Below, piece by piece: positions 54,175-61,532 of a stretch of 64,000 nucleotides of DNA (within the stretch, counting starts at the first letter, position 1; every line of letters starts with the position of its first letter). The DNA is taken from contig CALXYN010000003.1 in the NCBI GenBank assembly GCA_944392975.1, positions 1 to 64,000 of the forward strand, written 5' to 3'. Source of the stretch: an uncultured Spirochaetaceae bacterium. Lineage in GTDB: Bacteria > Spirochaetota > Spirochaetia > Sphaerochaetales > Sphaerochaetaceae. The notes beneath the pieces are model-generated. The model did not search any database and was not told the origin of the DNA. It saw only the letters and a list, made by a program, of their open reading frames with translations. A program made the position numbers and the translations under genes.

Positions 54175-54946
54175 CAGGGTAAGAACGGCAAGAAACACAT
54201 CGCGTCCAACAGCCCAGGATTATATTGCGGCCATGTTCACGGATTTCATAGAGCTCCATGGAGACAGAAGATACCGCGATGACGAAGCCATCATTGGAGG
54301 TATTGCGTATCTCAAAGGGAAACCTGTTACGGTAATAGGAATCGAAAAAGGCCACAGCACAATCGAAAGGATGAGAAGATCTTTCGGTGCGCCGGAACCA
54401 GAAGGATATAGAAAAGCGCTTCGCCTGATGAAGCAAGCGGAGAAGTTCCACCGTCCTGTAATTCTTTTTGTTGATACCTCAGGAGCATTCTGCGGTATTG
54501 GTGCAGAGGAAAGAGGACAGGGAGAGGCAATTGCAGAGAATCTGATGGAGATGATGGGCCTGAAAACTCCGGAACTTTCCATCCTGATTGGAGAAGGTGG
54601 AAGTGGTGGTGCTCTGGCACTGGCAGTCTCTGACAGAGTCTGGATGCTGGAAAATGCCGTTTATTCCGTAATCTCACCTGAGGGTTGTGCAAGCATTCTT
54701 TACAAAGATGCAGCAGAAGCTCCGAAAGCCGCTGAAAGCCTCCGTCTTACAGCAGCAGATGCAAAATCAATGGGAATTGCAGAAAGAGTCATCAGCGAAG
54801 AAGGTCTTGCCACTCCTGCTTTCTACAAGCAGCTTGCTGATGAAGTTGCTGCAGAGATAGAGATACTCGAACACACAGAAGATTTACTTGAAAGAAGATA
54901 TCAGCGATTCCGTGCATTCGGTCGCTATGAAGAGGAAAAGAAATGA
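54161..54946 (+). CDS. accA: Acetyl-CoA carboxylase carboxyltransferase alpha subunit
   Basis: A 261-residue subunit: [71 protein letters not shown] and [12 protein letters not shown] are all typical. Shorter than the E. coli protein at the amino end, as in Gram-positive relatives. GGAGG precedes the ATG at 54161, which lies within the end of accD. Confidence 0.96.
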   Translation: MTAYDRVRTARNTSRPTAQDYIAAMFTDFIELHGDRRYRDDEAIIGGIAYLKGKPVTVIGIEKGHSTIERMRRSFGAPEPEGYRKALRLMKQAEKFHRPVILFVDTSGAFCGIGAEERGQGEAIAENLMEMMGLKTPELSILIGEGGSGGALALAVSDRVWMLENAVYSVISPEGCASILYKDAAEAPKAAESLRLTAADAKSMGIAERVISEEGLATPAFYKQLADEVAAEIEILEHTEDLLERRYQRFRAFGRYEEEKK

Positions 54947-56583
54947 GTATATATAAAGAATTCTGCACCGAGACAGTTGATGAAAATGGCTGTCTGATCA
55001 ATATAGACTTCCACTACCCTGATAATTTCAACTTCGGCTATGACGTCGTAGACAAGATTGCAGAAAGAACTCCTGAAAAACGTGCCATGGTATGGTGCAA
55101 CACAGAAAGCGAGGAGCATTTCTTCACCTTCTCAGATATCAAAAGGATGAGCAATAAGGCCGCAAATGTGCTGCTCTCTTCCGGTATCAAGCGCGGAGAC
55201 AGAGTGATTGTCGCCCTCAAAAGACACTACGAATACTGGTTTCTGGCTGTCGCACTTCACAAAATCGGAGCTGTAATGATTCCTGTGACACACATGCTCA
55301 CAGCCGATGATTTCATCTACCGTCTTAATGCCTCAGATGCAAAGGCTATCGTTGCCACTCCATTCAATAATGTTCCAGTTCATGTGCTTGAAGCTGTAAG
55401 AAAAGGCAGCTTCAATCTTAAGCTCTGGACAGTACAGCAGACTGTTGAAGGGTTTAGAAATCTTACAGAAGAGATAGATGAAGCTGAAGACACACTCGAG
55501 CGTCAGGAAACAAAGGCAACAGATCCGATGGTGCTTTACTTCACATCGGGAACAACAGGATACCCAAAAGGAGTCATACACGACTATACATATCCTCTTG
55601 CGCATATCGTTACTGCGGCATACTGGCAGCAGGCGGAGGATGACGGACTTCATTTCACAGTTTCTGAAACAGGGTGGGCAAAGGCTTCCTGGGGAAAAAT
55701 CTATGGGCAATGGCTTGTTGGCAGTGCTGTAATGGTCTTTGATTTCGACAACTTCGATCCAAGACAGCTTGCTACAGTGATAAACAAATATAAAGTGACA
55801 TCATTCTGTGCACCGCCTACAATCTACCGCTATCTTGTAAAAAAAGGCGTACCAGAGCTTCCTTCGCTGAAACACACATCTACAGCAGGCGAATACCTGA
55901 ATCCTGAAATTTTCCGTTTGTTCAAGGAAAAGACAGGGCTTGAGCTTCATGAAGGCTACGGACAGACAGAGACAACGCTCCTGGCAGCAAACTTCAAGGG
56001 AATGAAAGCAGTCGATGGTTCTCTCGGTGTTCCTTCCCCTCAGTACGATGTGCGTCTGATACTCAAGGATGGAAGTGAGCCCAAAAGAGGAGAAATCGGA
56101 GAGATCGTAGTTGTACCAAAAGATGGTAAGAAACCTCTTGGAATATTCTCGGCTTATCTTGGAAACGAGGAGCTCTACAAGGAGGCCTGGAGAGGTGGAG
56201 TATACCACACCGGCGACTCTGCATGGATGGACGATAACGGCGCGCTCTGGTTCAATGGACGCTTTGATGACATCATCAAAAGTGGAGGCTTCCGTATCGG
56301 GCCAGGAGAAATCGAAGATATTCTCATCTCCCACCCTGCAGTCCTTGAATGCAGTGTAATCGGAGTACCTGATCCTCTTCGCGGACAGGCTGTTAAGGCA
56401 ATTGTAGTCCTCACAGAGGGTTATGAGCCATCACATGACCTGGACAAGGAGATAAAGGAATACTGCAATTCACGCCTTGCGGAATACAAGTGGATAAGAA
56501 TCGTGGAATTCACTCACGAGATGCCAAAGACAATCAGCGGCAAGATAAAGAAAGCAGAGCAGAGAAATGCTGCAATGAACTGA
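54943..56583 (+). CDS. AMP-forming acyl-CoA synthetase (medium-chain type)
   Basis: A 546-residue adenylating enzyme activating a carboxylic acid to acyl-AMP and then acyl-CoA. ATP loop [14 protein letters not shown]5-type [38 protein letters not shown] and the catalytic lysine region [14 protein letters not shown]. It overlaps the accA stop by four bases (ATGA) and ends the operon. It is not part of the streptococcal operon with the same order; it may recycle exogenous or branched short-chain acids into primers for fatty-acid synthesis in place of, or together with, FabH, which is inference. Confidence 0.88.
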   Translation: MSIYKEFCTETVDENGCLINIDFHYPDNFNFGYDVVDKIAERTPEKRAMVWCNTESEEHFFTFSDIKRMSNKAANVLLSSGIKRGDRVIVALKRHYEYWFLAVALHKIGAVMIPVTHMLTADDFIYRLNASDAKAIVATPFNNVPVHVLEAVRKGSFNLKLWTVQQTVEGFRNLTEEIDEAEDTLERQETKATDPMVLYFTSGTTGYPKGVIHDYTYPLAHIVTAAYWQQAEDDGLHFTVSETGWAKASWGKIYGQWLVGSAVMVFDFDNFDPRQLATVINKYKVTSFCAPPTIYRYLVKKGVPELPSLKHTSTAGEYLNPEIFRLFKEKTGLELHEGYGQTETTLLAANFKGMKAVDGSLGVPSPQYDVRLILKDGSEPKRGEIGEIVVVPKDGKKPLGIFSAYLGNEELYKEAWRGGVYHTGDSAWMDDNGALWFNGRFDDIIKSGGFRIGPGEIEDILISHPAVLECSVIGVPDPLRGQAVKAIVVLTEGYEPSHDLDKEIKEYCNSRLAEYKWIRIVEFTHEMPKTISGKIKKAEQRNAAMN

Positions 56584-56585
56584 GA

Positions 56586-56607
56586 CAGGGCTTCGGCCCT
56601 GTTTTTT
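56586..56607 (+). terminator. Terminator of the fatty-acid operon
   Basis: CAGGGC-TTCG-GCCCTG (56586-56601) followed by six T. A UUCG tetraloop closes the stem, and it lies right after the synthetase stop. Confidence 0.93.
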
Positions 56608-57035
56608 CATGGATACTCTCTCACAATGCCCAGTTCATCCAGGCAGTGCCTCTGTTTTCATTCTCAGGCCATGGAGGATTAGTCTTGGCCTGGACTCTCA
56701 CTTATCTTCAGGAAAGTTTCCATACCGTTTTCTCTTTCAGCATTCGTCTCCCTTCATCTCTTGGTATATCTACCCCACATCCTCTGGAACTATCTGCTCC
56801 GGAAGGTATGTACACCACAAGTGAAGGGTTTGGTTAAATATGCAGAAGGAAATATCTGCATATCTGAATTCACAGCCTGCTGTTTTAAGATACATACAGC
56901 CTGCATACCTTATGAACACAGCAAGCTATCCCCGATTCTTATCATAAATTCATATTCACCTATGCTATTGCCTATATTGCAGAAAAATATCTATTATAAA
57001 ACGGATTATCTCGTTAGATAGACAAGGAGAAAGTA
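56608..57035. other. Intergenic upstream of glgP with hairpin and promoter
   Basis: Several short frames are open in 56609-56990 without ribosome sites or recognisable products; possibly a gene relic. A 9-bp inverted repeat ATATGCAGA / TCTGCATAT (56838-56863) forms a stable hairpin. Near the end, TTGCCT, 18 bases and TATTAT (the -10 about 40 bases before the glgP ATG) make a reasonable glgP promoter. Confidence 0.4.
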
Positions 57036-59558
57036 ATGGCTGATAAAGCATTGAATACACGCCATGGCCGTACTAAGGCCGATATCGCGCAGGATTTTGC
57101 GGAACAGCTGAAGTACAATCTGGATGCAGATGTATACCATACGACACCGGAAGGAAGGTATCAGGCTCTGGCATATGCTATCAGGGACAGAATCATCCAC
57201 CAGTGGGATCTTTCAAGAAAGACACAGAGAGCAAAACACTCAAAGAGAATTTATTATCTCTCACTTGAATTCCTCATGGGAAGAGCAATGACAAACAATA
57301 TCATAAACCTGGGCCTTGAAAAGCCCGTGCGTGATGCTCTCTCATCTCTTGGATACACGCTCGAGGAACTTGCGGATGTAGAACCTGATGCTGGACTTGG
57401 AAACGGTGGTCTCGGTCGTCTTGCGGCATGTTTCCTTGACTCTCTTGCAACACTTGAATACCCCGCTTACGGATATGGAATAAGATACAATTACGGAATC
57501 TTCCGCCAGCAGATCAAGAATGGTCAGCAGGTGGAATTCCCTGACAACTGGCTTAAAGACGGAAATCCGTGGGAAGTAAAGAGACCAGATCTCATTTATC
57601 CTGTATTCTTCGGTGGAGAAGTCAAACAGATAAGGGAAAATGGTAAAGATTTCTTCCGTTGGATTCCAGATGAGACTGTTGACGGCATTGCCTATGACAC
57701 ACCAATTGTAGGTTATGGTGGAAAAACCGTTAACACACTCCGCCTCTGGTCTGCACAATCCCCAGAAGGATTCTCATTCGAGGAATTCAATTCCGGTGAT
57801 TACACAGAAGCTGTAAGAAACAAGATCAATGCTGAGACAATTTCTCAGGTACTCTACCCTAATGACACACTCTATATGGGAAAGGAGCTGAGACTTAAGC
57901 AGCAGTATTTCTTTGTCTCCTGCTCGCTTCAGGATATCGTCAGACGATTCAAGAGAAATGGAGATTACAACTGGGCAGAGTTCCCAGACATTGCAGCAAT
58001 ACAGCTTAATGACACACATCCATCCCTTGCAGTTCCAGAGCTTATGAGGATTCTCATTGATAAAGAAGGTCTTGGATGGGATGAGGCATGGGACATTACT
58101 GTAAAGACAATGGGTTATACAAACCACACATTGATGCCAGAAGCTCTCGAGAAATGGCCGCTGCCAATGATTGAGAAGCTGCTGCCACGCCATATGCAGA
58201 TTATTTATGAGATCAATCAGCGCTTCCTTGATCATGCAGTCTCATTCTTCCCGATGCAGGGAGACAAGATTGCAAAAGTGTCCATCATCGAGGAATCGAA
58301 TCCGAAAATGGTGAGAATGGCAAATCTTTCCATCATTGGCTCACATTCCACAAATGGTGTTGCTGCCCTGCACTCTGAACTCCTGAGAAAGGACATGTTC
58401 CCGGAGTTCAACACAATCTTCCCTGAGCGCTTCAACAACAAGACAAACGGCATCACACAGCGACGCTGGCTTCTGGATGCGAACCCTGCACTCTCTGCAC
58501 TCATAACAGATGCTATCGGAGACAAATGGATTACGGACTATGACAGGATTTCTGACCTGAAGAAATTCGCAGACGATGCTGCATTTGTTGAGGAGTTTGG
58601 ACGCGTCAAGGCAAAAGCCAAAGAGAAAGCTGCTGCATTCCTCAAGAAAGACAGCGGATTCATCCTCGACACATCATCTCTTATCGACGTACAGGTTAAG
58701 AGAATCCACGAATACAAGAGACAGCTGCTGAATGCTCTCAATATCCTGATGATCTACAACAGGATGAAGACAGACAGCCAGTATCTCGATGCATTCCAGC
58801 CAACAACATTCCTTTTCGGAGGAAAGGCTGCACCAGGGTATGTCAATGCAAAGCTCATCATCAAGTTCATCAACAATATTGCAAAAGTGATTGCAAGTGA
58901 CAGCCGCGTACGTGACAAGCTGAAGGTCTACTTCATGCCTGATTACCGCGTGACAATGGCAGAAGCAATCATTCCTGCAACAAATATCTCGGAGCAGATA
59001 TCCACAGCTGGAACAGAAGCATCGGGAACAGGCAACATGAAGTTCATGTTCAACGGAGCTCTTACTGTCGGCACTCTTGATGGAGCAAACGTGGAAATTG
59101 CAGAAGAAGTCGGCAAGGATAATATCTTCATCTTCGGACACACGGAAGAGGAAATATCTGCACTTGCACCTTCCTATTCTCCAATGGAATGGGTTGAGAA
59201 AGATCCGGAAATCAAGGCAATGATCAGTCTTATCGATTCAGGTTATTTCTCCATCAACGAACCATCAATCTTCAAGTCGCTTAAGGAATCTCTGTTCGGA
59301 TACGGAAATGACAGATACTATCTGATGGCAGACCTGAGGATGTATCATGATGTGCATGAGACCGCCACAATGCTCTACAAGACAAATCCAGCAGAATGGA
59401 ACAGGAAAGCTGTGATCAATATTGCTTCTTCCGCGAAGTTCTCATCTGACAGGACAATCAAAGAGTATGCGGATGAAATCTGGCATATCAAACCATGCAA
59501 GGTAAAGAGATCTGCAGAAGACACAGTTCTTGAAGATGCAAGAAAAATCCAGAAATAA
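57036..59558 (+). CDS. glgP: Glycogen/alpha-glucan phosphorylase
   Basis: An 840-residue GT35 phosphorylase releasing glucose 1-phosphate from alpha-1,4-glucans with PLP. YYLSLEFLMGRAMTNN, DAGLGNGGLGRLAACFLDSL, NDTHPSLAVPELMRIL, KRIHEYKRQLLN and the PLP-lysine motif EASGTGNMKFMFNGAL are present in order. Length is standard. CAAGGAGAAAG precedes the ATG. The next gene starts within its last codons. Confidence 0.96.
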   Translation: MADKALNTRHGRTKADIAQDFAEQLKYNLDADVYHTTPEGRYQALAYAIRDRIIHQWDLSRKTQRAKHSKRIYYLSLEFLMGRAMTNNIINLGLEKPVRDALSSLGYTLEELADVEPDAGLGNGGLGRLAACFLDSLATLEYPAYGYGIRYNYGIFRQQIKNGQQVEFPDNWLKDGNPWEVKRPDLIYPVFFGGEVKQIRENGKDFFRWIPDETVDGIAYDTPIVGYGGKTVNTLRLWSAQSPEGFSFEEFNSGDYTEAVRNKINAETISQVLYPNDTLYMGKELRLKQQYFFVSCSLQDIVRRFKRNGDYNWAEFPDIAAIQLNDTHPSLAVPELMRILIDKEGLGWDEAWDITVKTMGYTNHTLMPEALEKWPLPMIEKLLPRHMQIIYEINQRFLDHAVSFFPMQGDKIAKVSIIEESNPKMVRMANLSIIGSHSTNGVAALHSELLRKDMFPEFNTIFPERFNNKTNGITQRRWLLDANPALSALITDAIGDKWITDYDRISDLKKFADDAAFVEEFGRVKAKAKEKAAAFLKKDSGFILDTSSLIDVQVKRIHEYKRQLLNALNILMIYNRMKTDSQYLDAFQPTTFLFGGKAAPGYVNAKLIIKFINNIAKVIASDSRVRDKLKVYFMPDYRVTMAEAIIPATNISEQISTAGTEASGTGNMKFMFNGALTVGTLDGANVEIAEEVGKDNIFIFGHTEEEISALAPSYSPMEWVEKDPEIKAMISLIDSGYFSINEPSIFKSLKESLFGYGNDRYYLMADLRMYHDVHETATMLYKTNPAEWNRKAVINIASSAKFSSDRTIKEYADEIWHIKPCKVKRSAEDTVLEDARKIQK

Positions 59559-60213
59559 AATACAGGCTTCGGAGAGCATGGCTGTTGTAATGCTAATAAC
59601 GCTCTCCGGAGGGCTGCAGGATGCATATACCTACATAGTGCGCGGTAAGGTTTTTGCCAATGCGCAGACTGGGAACATCGTGCTTCTCTCATCATCGCTC
59701 TTCTCCGGCAACTGGGGAGGAGCGTTTTCCTATCTGATTCCACTTCTGTCATTTGCTTTGGGAATACTTGTTGCAGCCCTTCTCAAGCATGGCCTTAAAG
59801 AACGCTATGGGATATTCCACTGGAGACATGCGACACTTGCCGCAGAGATAGTAATGCTCACAATAGTCGCTTTCATGCCAGTAGAATTATCGAAAGCAGC
59901 AAATGCAATGGTCTCATTCTCTTGTGCGCTGCAGGTGGAATCATTCAGGAAAGCAAGGGGATATGCCTATGCAAGCACGATGTGCATAGGAAACCTCAAA
60001 TCATGTATGGAGAATGCCGCTCTCTTCATTACAGGGGAAGACAAGAACGGACTGAGAAAAGCAGGTTATTATGCGGCTGTAATCCTTTTCTTTGCCATCG
60101 GAGCAGGACTAGGCGCCCTGCTTTCGGGAATATTCGGACTACATGCAATTCTCTTCTCAGCTGCACTTCTTATCCTGGCTTCAATCCTGATGCTCGGAAG
60201 AAAGGAAAGCTGA
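59536..60213 (+). CDS. YoaK/DUF1275-family membrane protein
   Basis: A 225-residue protein with six membrane segments, of the YoaK family: SGGLQDAYTYIVRGKVFANAQTGN in the first helix region and the mid-protein ASTMCIGNLKS signature. Function is unknown; some members are proposed transporters. The ATG at 59536 overlaps glgP by 23 bases and is chosen because the preceding QASES stretch matches the family's start; an ATG at 59578 with GGAG is the alternative. Its end overlaps the convergent next gene by 33 bases. Confidence 0.8.
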   Translation: MQEKSRNKIQASESMAVVMLITLSGGLQDAYTYIVRGKVFANAQTGNIVLLSSSLFSGNWGGAFSYLIPLLSFALGILVAALLKHGLKERYGIFHWRHATLAAEIVMLTIVAFMPVELSKAANAMVSFSCALQVESFRKARGYAYASTMCIGNLKSCMENAALFITGEDKNGLRKAGYYAAVILFFAIGAGLGALLSGIFGLHAILFSAALLILASILMLGRKES

Positions 60214-60906
60214 AAGACTCTCCTCATCCGGCAGAACAAAAGTGACAGCCATTGCTGTTTCAGGATGCAAAGAGAAGAATACGCTTACGCTTGAAGATGC
60301 AATGTCTCCTTCCAATGACAATGGATAATCTGAAAGAGGAGCAATGGAAAGAGTTTTCAGTTTGGCCTCCGCAGCTTTCTTGAGCACATCTCTATAAGCT
60401 ATTGCAAGCCGTTCCTTAGCTCTTTCTCCATCTTTGTAAATGACTCGGGGACGAGTCAGGACTGCATTTGCATTCCATTTCCTTATGTCAGGGAAAAACT
60501 GCAGTGCTTCATCAGGAACAACAGCTCCTGCAGTCTCATATGAAGAGATATCATCAGCAACAGCAGTCATGGTGCTATCATCGATTGCAGATATCAGCTC
60601 CTCAACAAAACCCTTTTCAATGATTATGTCATCCAGAAGGAAACCATCAAGCATTACAAAACGATCCGTGAAATCCAGAAGAATCCGTCTGATTGAAACC
60701 CACTCACCTTCTCCATCCGAAAGATATGTTCTCAGATATTTCTTTCCATGGTCCTCGATAATGCCCTCTCGGCATCTTATCTCTTTTTCCAGCCAGCAGG
60801 CTCTGACAATTGAATAAAAGAGTGCATCGTCCAAATCCTCACGTGGATTTTCCCTAATTCTCCTGGCAAGATTTAAAAGCTGTGAAAGGTCTTTTCTGTT
60901 TTGCAT
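60181..60906 (-). CDS. Unrecognised protein with a degenerate macro-domain-like end
   Basis: A 241-residue cytoplasmic protein. The first half (LSQLLNLARRIRENPREDLD, WLEKEIRCREGIIEDHG) is unlike anything I recognise. The second half recalls a macro domain: ADDISSYETAGAVV in the ADP-ribose loop position, RLAIAYRDVLKKAAEAKLKT followed by LSIAPLSDYPLS where macro domains have a STG.YG.P loop, and a final strand of VTFVLPDEESLSAF type. The glycine-rich loops are lost, so ADP-ribose binding is doubtful. The start at 60906 is 6 bases from an extended -10 TGCTACAAT (60913-60918), hence leaderless. Confidence 0.5.
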   Translation of the reverse strand: MQNRKDLSQLLNLARRIRENPREDLDDALFYSIVRACWLEKEIRCREGIIEDHGKKYLRTYLSDGEGEWVSIRRILLDFTDRFVMLDGFLLDDIIIEKGFVEELISAIDDSTMTAVADDISSYETAGAVVPDEALQFFPDIRKWNANAVLTRPRVIYKDGERAKERLAIAYRDVLKKAAEAKLKTLSIAPLSDYPLSLEGDIASSSVSVFFSLHPETAMAVTFVLPDEESLSAFLSSEHQD

Positions 60907-60934
60907 GGAGCAATTGTAGCATACAATGGTTTTC
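60907..60934. promoter_or_regulatory. 28-bp divergent region with two leaderless promoters
   Basis: Minus strand -10 TACAAT at 60913-60918 (6 bases to ATG 60906) with upstream TG; plus strand -10 TACAAT at 60922-60927 (7 bases to ATG 60935). The two -10 boxes are three bases apart, and each promoter's -35 lies within the other gene, so the two can hardly fire at once. No ribosome site is present on either side. Confidence 0.65.
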
Positions 60935-61486
60935 ATGACTGTAATACTTCTTGCCGCAGGATTATCAGAAAGAATGGGACAGAATAAGTTATTGCTGCCA
61001 TTCCACGGCAAGACCATCATCGAAACAACACTTTCCGCAATTCCAGATTCATACAGAAAAATCGTTGTCACAGGCCATGAGGAGGGCAAAATCAGAGCAT
61101 TGCTTTCTTCTCATGATGTGACATTCATCCATTCAGAGGATTATCTGAAAGGACAGAGATGGAGCACTCTCAGCGGAATTGAAGCTGTAGAGAATGATGA
61201 TTTCGCCATTCTGCCCGGAGATCTTCCGCTCATTGAAAGTCGCGATATTGTGAACACCGTTTCACTCCTCAAGGACTTCACCATTGGAAGAGCAATACAC
61301 GAAAAGACACCGGGGCATCCTGTTGTATACAGAAAAGAACACAGAGAAAAGCTGTTGTCATTCTCCGGTACAATGAAGGAGTACCTTCACTTTCATAAAA
61401 TAGGATTTTACGAAGGGGGTATCGGATGCATTGCAGATACCGACACCCCTGAAAGCTATGAAAAGCTTTGCAAATGGCCGGACTAA
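60935..61486 (+). CDS. MobA/MocA-like nucleotidyltransferase
   Basis: A 183-residue NTP_transferase_3 protein: TVILLAAGLSERMGQNKLLL (the nucleotide loop LAAGxSxRMGxxK), GHEEG, WSTLSGIEAVEN, the metal motif FAILPGDLPLI (GDxP), and a final GHPVVYRKEHRE. Family members transfer CMP or GMP to molybdopterin, or act on sugar phosphates; no other molybdenum-cofactor gene is in the window. The start at 60935 is 7 bases after the -10. It is convergent with clpB. Confidence 0.8.
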   Translation: MTVILLAAGLSERMGQNKLLLPFHGKTIIETTLSAIPDSYRKIVVTGHEEGKIRALLSSHDVTFIHSEDYLKGQRWSTLSGIEAVENDDFAILPGDLPLIESRDIVNTVSLLKDFTIGRAIHEKTPGHPVVYRKEHREKLLSFSGTMKEYLHFHKIGFYEGGIGCIADTDTPESYEKLCKWPD

Positions 61487-61532
61487 GCCGGCCAGGAGAG
61501 AAAGCAAGGGAAAGACCTTGCTTTATAAAGTT
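61478..61532. terminator. Bidirectional hairpin pair between the nucleotidyltransferase and clpB
   Basis: TGGCCGG / CCGGCCA (about 61476-61494) overlaps the plus-strand stop, and AAAGCAAGG / CCTTGCTTT (about 61501-61524) follows. T-runs are short on both sides, so termination strength is moderate. Confidence 0.5.

Noticed and set aside
56609-57020. Short open frames upstream of glgP as a small gene
   Set aside because: No start with a ribosome site, no recognisable product, and no frame clearly favoured.
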